Shown here: positions 18,293 through 28,837 of the stretch, one piece after another
How the letters are laid out: the number at the start of each line of letters is the position of its first letter
How positions within the stretch are numbered: the first letter of the stretch is position 1
Assembly (NCBI RefSeq): GCF_000423545.1
Contig: NZ_AUIE01000027.1
Coordinates: 1 to 64,000, forward strand
Direction of reading: 5' to 3'
From: Metapseudomonas resinovorans DSM 21078
Lineage (GTDB): Bacteria; Pseudomonadota; Gammaproteobacteria; Pseudomonadales; Pseudomonadaceae
Length of the DNA: 64,000 nucleotides
Notes under the pieces: generated by a model
Told to the model about the DNA's origin: nothing
The model's input: the letters and a program-made list of their open reading frames with translations, nothing else
Databases searched by the model: none
Translations under genes and position numbers: made by a program

Positions 18293-20239
18293 TTACTCAT
18301 GCCAGGGCGCCGGTGCGCCGATCAGTCGGCCCATGGCCCCCTGGATTCCCAGTTCCTTGAGCACCTCCAGCTCCCCCTCGGTTTCCACCATCTCCGCGAT
18401 CAGTGGCAGGTCGATGCTGTTGGTCGCGCGGAACAGCGCTTCGATGAACAGGCGTTTGTCGCTTTCCTGGTCGATGGTGCGGATGTAGGTGCCGTCGATC
18501 TTCAGGTAGGCCAGCCCCAGGTGGGCCAGGTTGCCGATCAGGCTGAAGCGTCCGCCGAAGTGCTGCAGGCCCACGCTGTAGCCGGTTTCGCGAATTGCCT
18601 GGCAGATCTGCCCGAGCTCGTTCGCGGGCGGTAGATGGCGCTCATCCAGTTCCAGCGTGAGCAGCGCCGCTTGCTGTGGATGGCTCTTCAGCAACGCGAG
18701 CAGGCGTTCGCGGTTGTCGCCCTGTTGCAGGCTGGCGGCTGACAGACTGAGGGCGATAGGCGAAGGCGTCTGCTGCAGATGCGCCAGGCAGTGCTCCAGC
18801 ATCGCCAGGTCGAAGCGCGCGGCCCAGCCCAGGCGTTCGATCCAGGGCAGGAAGCGTCCGGCGGGGACGGCTTCGCCCTGGGGGTCGAGCAGGCGCGCCA
18901 GCACTTTGTGGTGCAGGATTTGCGCGGCATTCGTACAGAGGCCCACTGGCTGGAAGTAGAGGCGCAGCTTGCCCTTGTTGAGTGCGTCGTCGATCCAGAC
19001 CCGCCAGTCGTGCAGGCTCTGACCAGGTGCGGCGTCGTAGTCGTCCAGGCGGACCCAGGGTCGGTCCGTGCTTTGGGCCGCCTGGGCCAGCGCCTGATCG
19101 GCACGGCCCATGACCTTATGGATGTCTTCCCCCGGTCGGTAGGCGGCGATACCCAGCAGGGCTACCGGGCTGCGGTCACTGGCGCCAGTGGCATGCAGGT
19201 TCTCCAGGCGATCAGCGAGCTCTGCGGTCAGGTGCTCGATGTCTTCGCTGTTGAGACCGGGGGCGAGCAGCGAGAACTCACCGCCGCGGCTGCGTGAGGC
19301 GAGCCAGTCGGGGGTGCCGCGCTTCTGTTCAAGGTCCTGGAGGAGCTCGCCGATATCCCGAATCAAGGCGTCGGTGCGCTGACCGCCGAGGCGCTGGTTG
19401 AGCCCAGCCAGGTCGTTGACCCGCAGCAGCAGCAAGTAGCCGGCGGCGTTCTGGTCGTTGGGCACCAACTGGTTGGCCAGGCGAATGTCGAACTGACGAC
19501 GGTTGGCCAGGCCCGTGAGGCTGTCCTGATAGGCTTCTTCGCGCAGGCGTTCGCTGCGTGCGGCTTCCTCGGCGAAGAGGTTGCGCAGCTTGTCCACCAT
19601 CTGGTTCATGGCCAGTACCACGCGACGCAGCTCCGGCGTGCGCGGCACTTTCGGCAGGGCTAGAAATTCTCGGCGGCTGATGGCTTCGGCTTGCTGGACC
19701 ATGTTGTCCAGCGGCCGCAGTTGGGTACGCAGCAACCACGCGCCGACCAGCGCGCTGAGCAGGCCACAGAGCAGCAGCCAGGCGAGACTGCCGACTGCGC
19801 TGTCCCAAAGCTTGGCCAGGGCGAACTGGGGATGGCTGAGCACCTCCACCCGCGCCGCCTGTTGCCAGCCGCGCATGATCAGCGCATCGCCTCCCTGGGG
19901 CCGCAGATCGACCAGGTTGGCGAACCAGCTGGGCACCTGTTCGCTGGTCGTGGTGGTGCGGCGCTCGGCAATGACGCCGCCATCGGGGATGCGCACCACT
20001 CGGATGCTGGCGAAGTAACCGCTGTCGAAGATGGAGCTGACCATCAGTTCGATCATTGCCGCGTCGTCGACATGGGGCGTCATCGACAGGCCAAGCGCCG
20101 TCGCCGCGTCCTGGGCATGGGAGCGCAACTGGCTGAGCAACTGCTCGCGGGAGCTTTCGACTCCGGCGAGGAAGCTGCCGGCGAAGGCCAGTGCGAGCAG
20201 CAGGCAGATGGCCAGGAACAGTTGCTTGAGTAACGACAT
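18293..20239 (-). CDS. lapD: LapD-type c-di-GMP receptor (degenerate GGDEF-EAL)
   Basis: A 648-residue inner-membrane receptor. TM1 is about residues 4-26, a periplasmic domain spans 27-150, TM2 is about 151-171, then HAMP, GGDEF and EAL domains. The tryptophan at 125 (MRGWQQ) is at the position known in LapD to contact LapG. The GGDEF motif is degenerate (RGGEF, 319-323) and EAL is replaced by KVL (445-447), so it should bind rather than make or cut c-di-GMP. In the family, c-di-GMP in the EAL domain drives the periplasmic domain to sequester LapG, sparing the adhesin. It starts three bases after the lapG stop, so the two are an operon. Confidence 0.93.
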   Translation of the reverse strand: MSLLKQLFLAICLLLALAFAGSFLAGVESSREQLLSQLRSHAQDAATALGLSMTPHVDDAAMIELMVSSIFDSGYFASIRVVRIPDGGVIAERRTTTTSEQVPSWFANLVDLRPQGGDALIMRGWQQAARVEVLSHPQFALAKLWDSAVGSLAWLLLCGLLSALVGAWLLRTQLRPLDNMVQQAEAISRREFLALPKVPRTPELRRVVLAMNQMVDKLRNLFAEEAARSERLREEAYQDSLTGLANRRQFDIRLANQLVPNDQNAAGYLLLLRVNDLAGLNQRLGGQRTDALIRDIGELLQDLEQKRGTPDWLASRSRGGEFSLLAPGLNSEDIEHLTAELADRLENLHATGASDRSPVALLGIAAYRPGEDIHKVMGRADQALAQAAQSTDRPWVRLDDYDAAPGQSLHDWRVWIDDALNKGKLRLYFQPVGLCTNAAQILHHKVLARLLDPQGEAVPAGRFLPWIERLGWAARFDLAMLEHCLAHLQQTPSPIALSLSAASLQQGDNRERLLALLKSHPQQAALLTLELDERHLPPANELGQICQAIRETGYSVGLQHFGGRFSLIGNLAHLGLAYLKIDGTYIRTIDQESDKRLFIEALFRATNSIDLPLIAEMVETEGELEVLKELGIQGAMGRLIGAPAPWHE

Positions 20240-20242
20240 GAA

Positions 20243-20938
20243 CTAACCCTCTCCAATGGCGAAGCCCTCGGCTCGCATCTTTTTCAACAGGTCCTGCCAG
20301 CGCGACAGTTTCTTGGTATCACCGGCGCGCTTGGCGCCGGTGTAGAGGCCCTCGGCATTGAAGGCATACACCGGCAGCAGGTCGGTGCGCTGGGAGGCGG
20401 GACGGATCTCGCCGATCAGGTTGTCCAGCACCAGGGGATCGGCGGTCGGGGTCTTGTAGTAGGTGAGCACCATATGCGCCTGGTTCTGGCGCAGGGCCTT
20501 GACGTAGGTGATGCGCAGCTTCTCGGCGGGAATGCCGAGCCGGCGCAGGGTGAAGTACTTGGCGATGGAGTAGTCCTCGCAGTCGCCTGCCCCCTTCACC
20601 AGGGCCTCGACCGGGGTGGCCCAGTAGTCGTTCTCGCGCCAGGTGCGGATATCGTCGGTGAAGCGGATCTGGCGGTTGAAGAAACGGTTCACCGCGCTGA
20701 GCTTGTCGGCCTCGGGCAGGTCGGCGCTGCCCTGGATCAGCTCGCTCCAGGCAAGAATGCGCGCCTTGGCCGGGCCGAGGTCGCCGTAGCGTTTCGAGGC
20801 GTTCTGCAGGATCAGCTCGAAGTCCCAGTTGGCCAGCACGCTGGCCAGGCAGAGCAGCAAACCGGCGAGCAGGCAGCCGCCTTGCCATGCCAGCCACGAG
20901 GGGTTCCGCAGTTCCTTTGCTGCCCACCGTTGCCGCAT
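20243..20938 (-). CDS. lapG: LapG periplasmic cysteine protease
   Basis: A 231-residue transglutaminase-like cysteine proteinase with an N-terminal membrane or signal segment (about 18-36). The catalytic triad of the family can be read as C120 (GAGDCEDYS), H155 (NQAHMVL) and D172 (LDNLIGEI). LapG cuts Lap-type adhesins after the paired alanines in TAAG; that motif is present in the giant adhesin encoded just upstream. Calcium-dependent activity and control by LapD are family knowledge. First gene of lapG-lapD. Confidence 0.93.
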   Translation of the reverse strand: MRQRWAAKELRNPSWLAWQGGCLLAGLLLCLASVLANWDFELILQNASKRYGDLGPAKARILAWSELIQGSADLPEADKLSAVNRFFNRQIRFTDDIRTWRENDYWATPVEALVKGAGDCEDYSIAKYFTLRRLGIPAEKLRITYVKALRQNQAHMVLTYYKTPTADPLVLDNLIGEIRPASQRTDLLPVYAFNAEGLYTGAKRAGDTKKLSRWQDLLKKMRAEGFAIGEG

Positions 20939-20999
20939 CAGCCGTCTCTCCGCCCAGGATGCTCAGAGTCTAGGCGGAAATCGGCGATCTGCCGGGGCT

Positions 21000-21401
21000 T
21001 CAGTGGCTGCGCAGGGTTTTCTGGCGAAGGATGTAGACGCTGACCAGCACGGCGCTGGTGAGCATGAAGCCACGGGCCCAGGGCAGGGGCACGAGGAAGC
21101 AGGAGAGGGTGATGCTGGTCCACATCAGGCCCAGGGCGTAGACCTTGCCCTTGAGGGGGATGCCCTGGCCTTCCAGGTAGTCGCGAATCCAGGGCCCGAG
21201 TTTCGGGTGTTCCACCAGCCAGAGGTAGAAACGCCGCGAGCTGCGTACGAAGCAGGCCGCGGCGAGCAGCAGGAAGGGCGTGGTAGGCAGCACCGGCACG
21301 AAAATGCCGATCACGCCCAGCACAACGCTGAGCCAGCCGATGATCAGGAGGACCATGCGCAGCGCCGGGTGGCGCTGCTGCTGGATATCGCTGTGCGCCA
21401 T
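21000..21401 (-). CDS. YbaN/DUF454-family small inner-membrane protein
   Basis: A 133-residue membrane protein of the DUF454 (YbaN) family. It has hydrophobic segments at about 18-50 (LLIIGWLSVVLGVIGIFVPVLPTTPFLLLA) and two near the C-terminus (about 88-122). The LPTTPFLLLAA segment and the following FxRSSxRFYxWL pattern are typical of the family. Function unknown. It lies 12 bases after the YecA-like gene and is probably co-transcribed with it. Confidence 0.85.
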   Translation of the reverse strand: MAHSDIQQQRHPALRMVLLIIGWLSVVLGVIGIFVPVLPTTPFLLLAAACFVRSSRRFYLWLVEHPKLGPWIRDYLEGQGIPLKGKVYALGLMWTSITLSCFLVPLPWARGFMLTSAVLVSVYILRQKTLRSH

Positions 21402-21413
21402 GCGCGCCTGGCC

Positions 21414-22001
21414 TTAGTGGTGGCGGGGCTTGAGCAGGGCGGGCTTTTCTTCCGGGGCGTTGCAGAGCAGGAAGAGGGCGGTCAGCAGTTCGGGGATCTG
21501 CTCGATCATCTCGTCCACCAGGTTGCGGTCCTTGGCGATGTCGGCGAACTCGGGCTGCTCGTCGAACAGGCCGGAGCCCACCATGATCGGCAGCAGCAGT
21601 TCACTGACTTCTTCCTCGGCGTTCTCGAACCAGGCTTCTTCACGCAGGAACACGCCTTCCATGAAGCCGATGCACCAGCCGCGCAGGTCGGAGTCGTCCG
21701 GGTCACTGCCCAGGTCCAGGTCGCACGGCAGTTCGGGGTCTTCATCGCTGGCCAGTTGGCGGGCGATGTGGGCCTTGAGGGCCAGCAGGGTGGTTTCGAT
21801 CTCTTCGCGCTCGGCGTCGCTGCGGTAGTGCGGCGGCTCTGCGAACAGGGCGTCGATCCATTCACGCTCGGGCACCTGGTCCGGGCAGATCGACAGGGCG
21901 GTCAGGTAGCCGTGGGTGGCCACATAGTCCAGAGCCTCCTCGTGCAGGTCATCGGCGTCGAGAAAGGCTTGCAGGCGGGACAATTGCGCAGCGAAGGACA
22001 T
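21414..22001 (-). CDS. YecA/YgfB (UPF0149) family protein
   Basis: A 195-residue acidic cytoplasmic protein of the UPF0149 (YgfB/YecA) family. The helical N-terminal part contains HGYLTALSICPD, and DDSDLRGWCIGFMEGV matches the conserved WCxGFxxG motif. It lacks the C-terminal SEC-C zinc motif that some YecA proteins carry, ending in LLKPRHH. The precise role is not established. Divergent from recQ. Confidence 0.85.
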   Translation of the reverse strand: MSFAAQLSRLQAFLDADDLHEEALDYVATHGYLTALSICPDQVPEREWIDALFAEPPHYRSDAEREEIETTLLALKAHIARQLASDEDPELPCDLDLGSDPDDSDLRGWCIGFMEGVFLREEAWFENAEEEVSELLLPIMVGSGLFDEQPEFADIAKDRNLVDEMIEQIPELLTALFLLCNAPEEKPALLKPRHH

Positions 22002-22115
22002 CGTGGGACTACCTTGAGGGATAAACGACGCTGAATTCTAGTCGAGTGCGAGGTCCGCGGCAAAAGGCACGCGCGATGGGCGATGGGCGTGGCCATCTTG
22101 CCGGTGCGGCTGACG

Positions 22116-22121
22116 TATAAT
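22116..22121 (+). promoter_or_regulatory. -10 box of recQ promoter
   Basis: A perfect TATAAT at 22116-22121 lies 24 bases upstream of the recQ ATG; the -35 region is poor. Its position excludes the longer recQ frame from 22083 as the true start. Confidence 0.6.
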
Positions 22122-22145
22122 GCGCGGCTTGTTCCGGAGACCCCC

Positions 22146-24269
<2,124 letters not shown>

Positions 24270-24373
24270 TCGGTTCGAACTTGACGTAAAAATGGCGGGA
24301 TAAAGCGACAAACTTGTGACGCCGCGCACGACCGGCTAATGTGCGTCAGAGGCCTCCGACAGAAGAGGTAGAC

Positions 24374-25546
24374 GTGTCCTACAGCAATACTGCCTGGCTC
24401 AATGACGTCCGCCCCAATCCCTATGCCGATCAAATGGCCCTGGGGTTTCGGCATCTGCGTTTCTCGCCCTCCTTGGAGCGTGAGTACCGCGACTATTTCC
24501 TTGAAGAGAATTTCGATCTCAAGCGCATTGCCCTTGGCGTCGGCCTGCTGATCTGGCTGGCGTTCGCCGTGCTCGATTTCTATCTGATCAGCAGCGAGGA
24601 GCGCTGGTGGATGCTGGCCGTGCGACTGGGCGTGCTGGGCTTGTTGCTGGTGTGCGGCGTGCTGATGCTCCAGCGCCGCCACCGCAACTTGCTGGCGCCG
24701 CTGAGCCTGGTTTGTATCGGTGCTCTGGGAATAGGCGCCGGTGCGGTGGTAGCCATCGCCCATCGCAGCGATCCGTCATTCCCCTATGAAGGGCTGGTGC
24801 TGGTGTGCATGGCTGCCTATTTCCTGGTGGGGCTGCGGCTGGTGGAGGCCTTGGGCGTTTCGCTGGTGATCCTGCTGGCCTATGTGGGCCTGGAGCTCTG
24901 GGCCGGGCTGCCCTGGCCGCGATTGATCAACAACCTGTTGTTCCTGTTGTTCGGCAATGTGGCGGGCGCCGTCGGTTGCTACCTGCTGGAATTCAAGTCT
25001 CGCGAGCACTTCCTTATCAGCCGCCTGATGCGGGTCCTGGCGGATCATGACAGCCTGACCGGTCTCCATAACCGCCGCAGCTTCAATCGTCAGCTGGAGC
25101 GCCTGTGGCGCCAGGCCCAGCGCGAAAAGCACGGGCTGGCGCTGTTGCTCTGCGACGTTGACCACTTCAAGGCGTACAACGACCGCTACGGCCACCAGGC
25201 CGGTGACCAGGTACTGCAGCAAGTGGCCCGGGTGCTGGAAGGAACCGCGCGCCGGCCTCTGGACATGGCTGTGCGTCTGGGAGGCGAGGAGTTTGCCGTG
25301 CTGCTCTATGACATCGGCGAACAGGAGGCGCGTCGCTGCGCCGAGACACTGCGCGCGGCGCTGGAGGGCCAGTCCATTCGCCACGAGGCGTCACCCACCG
25401 CGCCGGTGTTGACCATGTCCATCGGCGTTGCCTGCATTCATCCGATTCCAGGCATGCCCCTGGGCAAGCTCTACGAGCTGTATGAACACGCGGATCGTGC
25501 GCTCTATGAAGGCAAGGCTTTCGGCCGTAACCGGGTCGTGGCATAG
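24374..25546 (+). CDS. Membrane diguanylate cyclase with I-site (HsbD-like)
   Basis: A 390-residue protein with about six membrane segments (residues about 45-215) followed by a GGDEF domain. The active-site loop is GGEEF (303-307), a functional variant, and RPLD at 294-297 is a product-inhibition I-site five residues upstream, so an active, feedback-controlled cyclase is predicted. DxLTGLxNRR begins the domain. I chose the GTG at 24374, preceded by AAGAGG. Next to recQ it matches the position of the P. aeruginosa HsbD gene as I recall it. It is a candidate c-di-GMP source for LapD; that link is inference. Confidence 0.88.
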   Translation: MSYSNTAWLNDVRPNPYADQMALGFRHLRFSPSLEREYRDYFLEENFDLKRIALGVGLLIWLAFAVLDFYLISSEERWWMLAVRLGVLGLLLVCGVLMLQRRHRNLLAPLSLVCIGALGIGAGAVVAIAHRSDPSFPYEGLVLVCMAAYFLVGLRLVEALGVSLVILLAYVGLELWAGLPWPRLINNLLFLLFGNVAGAVGCYLLEFKSREHFLISRLMRVLADHDSLTGLHNRRSFNRQLERLWRQAQREKHGLALLLCDVDHFKAYNDRYGHQAGDQVLQQVARVLEGTARRPLDMAVRLGGEEFAVLLYDIGEQEARRCAETLRAALEGQSIRHEASPTAPVLTMSIGVACIHPIPGMPLGKLYELYEHADRALYEGKAFGRNRVVA

Positions 25547-25633
25547 ATAGTCGCTCCGGATGGCGCGCGCCGTGACTGCCCAAGGCCGCGGCCGGTGCTA
25601 GCATCGCCGCTCCTCCCGCCTTGAGCGACCTGC

Positions 25634-26650
25634 ATGGACAAGCTGATCCAGGCCGATGGCCGACCGCATTACGGCATCTTTCCCGCCGCACCGGGCGTCA
25701 TCAACTACCGCGACTTCGACTTTCGCTCGCCCATGGGGCGCCGCCGCGGTGCGCTGGCCAAGTGGCGTCGCTTCCACCAATTCCAGTACTTCGGCCTGCT
25801 CAGCAACGAATTGATCGGCGGCTGCGCCCTGGCCGACCTGAGCCTGGCGGGTGTCGGCTTCGTCTATCTCTTCCATCCGGCCAGTGGGCGCATGATCGAG
25901 CGCCAATTCAAGCTGCCGCTGGGGATGGGCACCTCGTTTTCCCAGACGCCGGACGAGGGTGTCTGCGAGCTACGCCAGGGCCGCAACCTGCTGCGCCTGG
26001 AGAATCGTGGCGATACGGGGGAGAAGCGGCTTCTGGTGGAGCTGGATGACGGCACTCGCATCGACGCGCGATTCAGCGAGCGGGAGCCTGCCTTCCAGCC
26101 CATGTGCATCTGCACGCCGACGGCGGTGGACGGTTGGGTATATGCGCAGAAGGTGGCGGGCGTCACCTGCCGGGGGCAGGTGAACAGTGTCCTGGGCAAC
26201 TTCGATCTCGGGCAGATCGGCGCCTACGCCCACCACGATTGGTCGGCCGGCTATATGCGCCCGGAAACCCACTGGAACTGGGCCTGCCTGTCCGGCCTGG
26301 CCGATGGGCTACGGGTTGGACTGAACCTGTCGTGCGGGGTGAACGAGACCAGTTTTACCGAGAACTGTTTCTGGCTGGATGGGGAGCTGCTCAAAGTCGA
26401 TTCCGTGCGTTTCGCCTTCGATCGTGACCAGCCCCTCAAGGCCTGGACCATCGCCTCGCATGACGGCCAGGTGGCGTTGACTTTCGAGGGGGCAGGGTTG
26501 CATCAGGAGCGGCTGAACCTCGGTTTCATTGCAAGTAATTTCAAGCAGGTGTTCGGCTGCTTCAGCGGCACCCTGCGGCCGATCGGGCGTCCGCCGGTGC
26601 GAATCGAGCGTATGTGGGGTTTCGTCGAGGACCAGTATGTGAAGTGGTAG
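25634..26650 (+). CDS. DUF2804 family protein
   Basis: A 338-residue protein of the DUF2804 family. It begins MDKLIQADGRPHYGIFP, with the family pattern of a conserved FRSPMGRRRG block near residue 33. Near 200-230 it has the segment AYAHHDWSAGYMRPETHWNW, resembling the tryptophan-rich core of these lipocalin-like, possibly carotenoid- or lipid-binding proteins. No signal peptide. Function unknown. It is on the same strand as the cyclase gene with an 87-base gap. Confidence 0.8.
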   Translation: MDKLIQADGRPHYGIFPAAPGVINYRDFDFRSPMGRRRGALAKWRRFHQFQYFGLLSNELIGGCALADLSLAGVGFVYLFHPASGRMIERQFKLPLGMGTSFSQTPDEGVCELRQGRNLLRLENRGDTGEKRLLVELDDGTRIDARFSEREPAFQPMCICTPTAVDGWVYAQKVAGVTCRGQVNSVLGNFDLGQIGAYAHHDWSAGYMRPETHWNWACLSGLADGLRVGLNLSCGVNETSFTENCFWLDGELLKVDSVRFAFDRDQPLKAWTIASHDGQVALTFEGAGLHQERLNLGFIASNFKQVFGCFSGTLRPIGRPPVRIERMWGFVEDQYVKW

Positions 26651-26685
26651 GGCAGGGGGGGCTTGCTCGCGGCATTCGGCTATGA

Positions 26686-26704
26686 TTAGCTGGCTAATTA
26701 TTAG
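26686..26704 (+). promoter_or_regulatory. Overlapping palindromes ahead of the MarR gene
   Basis: TTAGCTGGCTAA (26686-26697) and CTAATTATTAG (26694-26704) are overlapping palindromes 25-43 bases before the marR start, in an AT-rich promoter-like stretch. MarR proteins usually repress their own operon from such sites, so this is the likely autoregulatory operator. Confidence 0.6.
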
Positions 26705-26728
26705 TATAAGAAGTCCGAGTCAATTTCG

Positions 26729-27163
26729 ATGTCCTATCCCGATCAACACCGTTTCGCTATGCAGCTTGCGCAGATGTCTCGCGCTTGGCGCGCCGAGCTC
26801 GACCGTCGTCTCGCCGGCCTCGGGCTGTCCCAGGCTCGTTGGCTGGTGCTGCTGCACCTATCCCGTTTTGAAGAGTTGCCCACCCAGCGCGAGCTGGCCA
26901 AGAGCGTCGGCGTCGAAGGCCCGACCCTGGCTCGCCTGCTGGACAGCCTCGAAGCTCAGGGCCTGATTCAGCGCATGGCCGTCATCGAGGACCGCCGGGC
27001 GAAGAAGATTGCCCTGTGCCCGCCGGCTCGCCCGTTGATCGAGAAGATCGAAGCCATCTCCAGCCAATTGCGCCAGGAGCTCTTCGCCGGTATCGACGAA
27101 GAAGAATTGCGCCATTGCCAGCAGGTTCACGCGCGGATACTGGCGAACCTGGACAACTTCTGA
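26729..27163 (+). CDS. MarR-family transcriptional regulator
   Basis: A 144-residue SlyA/MarR-type winged-helix regulator. The DNA-binding helices cover about residues 48-75 (TQRELAKSVGVEGPTLARLLDSLEAQGLI) and the wing carries DRRAKKIAL (about 86-94). The stop codon overlaps the ATG of the next gene by one base (TGATG), so the efflux gene is translationally coupled and presumably controlled by it. The inducing ligand is unknown. Confidence 0.92.
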   Translation: MSYPDQHRFAMQLAQMSRAWRAELDRRLAGLGLSQARWLVLLHLSRFEELPTQRELAKSVGVEGPTLARLLDSLEAQGLIQRMAVIEDRRAKKIALCPPARPLIEKIEAISSQLRQELFAGIDEEELRHCQQVHARILANLDNF

Positions 27164-28566
27164 TGGGGCAGGACCTTGAGGCGCTGCACGGGCGCTTCGG
27201 TGCCCGCTATCCGCAATGGCTACTGGCTTTGTTGATGCTCGGCAGCATGGCGATGATCCTTGCTTCCACCAGTATCAACGTCGCACTGCCGGCGATCATG
27301 GACGACTTCGACATCGGCCGGCCGCTGGCGCAATGGCTTGCCACCGGATTCCTCGCCGCCATGACGGCTGGCCTGCTGCTGGCGGCCTGGTTTCAAGCGC
27401 GGCTGGGGGCACGGCGTACGGTGCAGCTCGGACTCGGCTTGTTTGGCCTGGCGTCGCTCCTGGCGCTGGTGGCTACTTCTGCCTGGCAGCTGATTGCGCT
27501 GCGCATTGTCATGGGGGCCTGTGCCGGCATCATCCAGCCACTGGCGATGGTGCTGATCTTCCGCGTCTATTCCGAGGGTGGCCGTGGCCTAGCCCTGGGG
27601 ATCTATGGGCTGGGCATCATGGTGGCGCCGACGCTGGGGCCGACCATTGGCGGTTATCTGATCGACCAGTTCGGTTGGGGCGCGGTGTTCTGGCTGCCGC
27701 TGCCGCTGTGTTTGTTGGCGCTAATAGGCGCGCAATGGTTGATGCCCAGTGTTCGCGACCGCAATACACCCGGCGTGGACCTGCGGGCATTCGCCCTCCT
27801 TTGCATCGCACTGTTCGCCCTGCTCGGCGCACTGGCCGAGGCCCAGCGCTTTGGCTGGCTGGCGCCGAGCACCTGGTTGACGGGGACGCTCGGCCTGGTA
27901 TGTGCCGCGGCTTTCCTGCACCGCAGCCGTGCCTGCGAGAAGCCTTTGCTGCCACTGCAGCTCTGGCGTCATGCTGCGTTCCGCAACGCCAGCTGGGTCG
28001 CCCTGGTGCTCGGTCTGGGGTTGTACGGGTCTACCTACCTGATCCCGCTCTTCCTGCAAACCGTGGAGGGTTACAGCGCGGGTCAGGCCGGTCTGCTGCT
28101 GTTGCCGACCGGCGTTGTGCTGGGGCTGGCATCCTTTCTCGGTGGATGGGCCAGCGACCGTCTGTCGGCTGCTTTCATGCTGGTCGTGGGCCTGCTGGTG
28201 TTCGCGCTCTCTTCGGCCGCACTGGGTCTGATGGGGGAGGGGACATCCTTCCTGGCGCTCTGTGGCTGGGCCTGTGTCGGCCGGCTTGGGCTCGGGTTGC
28301 TTCTGCCGGCCATGAGCACAGGGGCGCTGGATGTCCTCAGTCCGGAAGAACTGGCCCTGGGCGCCGGCGCCATCACGTTCGTTCGTCAGCTGGGAGGCGC
28401 ATTCGGGGTCAACCTGCTTACCTTCTTCCTGGAGTGGCGCCACACCGCCGGAGGCGGCGATGCCGTGGCCGAAGCGCTGGCGTTCGAGCAGAGTTTCTGG
28501 CTGGTTGCGCTGCTTTTCCTCCTGGCGGTAGTGCCGGCGCGAGGCGTGCGTCCTGCAAGGAAGTGA
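27163..28566 (+). CDS. MFS drug exporter, DHA2 (EmrB/QacA-like) family
   Basis: A 467-residue membrane protein with about 14 hydrophobic segments, typical of DHA2 proton-driven exporters. The N-terminal motif STSINVALPAIMDDF and the RIVMGACAGIIQPLAMVLIF loop fit the EmrB group. No EmrA-type adaptor gene is present, so it probably works alone or with a partner encoded elsewhere. The start at 27163 overlaps the marR stop. Substrate unknown; control by the adjacent MarR protein is inferred from the coupling. Confidence 0.9.
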   Translation: MGQDLEALHGRFGARYPQWLLALLMLGSMAMILASTSINVALPAIMDDFDIGRPLAQWLATGFLAAMTAGLLLAAWFQARLGARRTVQLGLGLFGLASLLALVATSAWQLIALRIVMGACAGIIQPLAMVLIFRVYSEGGRGLALGIYGLGIMVAPTLGPTIGGYLIDQFGWGAVFWLPLPLCLLALIGAQWLMPSVRDRNTPGVDLRAFALLCIALFALLGALAEAQRFGWLAPSTWLTGTLGLVCAAAFLHRSRACEKPLLPLQLWRHAAFRNASWVALVLGLGLYGSTYLIPLFLQTVEGYSAGQAGLLLLPTGVVLGLASFLGGWASDRLSAAFMLVVGLLVFALSSAALGLMGEGTSFLALCGWACVGRLGLGLLLPAMSTGALDVLSPEELALGAGAITFVRQLGGAFGVNLLTFFLEWRHTAGGGDAVAEALAFEQSFWLVALLFLLAVVPARGVRPARK

Positions 28567-28837
28567 GGTTGCAAATCGCACGACGAAAAATTTGTCAAGC
28601 CCAATAGCGAAATTCTGTGGATTGTGGAGTAAGCTACAACGCAGGTCTGTGGCCAGCTGCCATTACGACGGGCAAGGGAGCGAGAAGCCCGGTGCCATGG
28701 GTCTTGAGTGGGATGGATAGGGAGCGGCATCCCGCTATCATTGTTGTTTTGAGGTCAAGGTTTTCACGACGTTTCGAGGATGCCCGGGCGGGACATCAGA
28801 GGCGTGATTCGTGAGTGCGAATGACCGGGGAGGACGT
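28567..28837 (+). other. Non-coding leader of the FimV-like gene
   Basis: A 271-base gap with no convincing gene, repeat or strong promoter hexamers. GGGGAGG just before the ATG at 28838 is a clear ribosome binding site. Confidence 0.5.
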
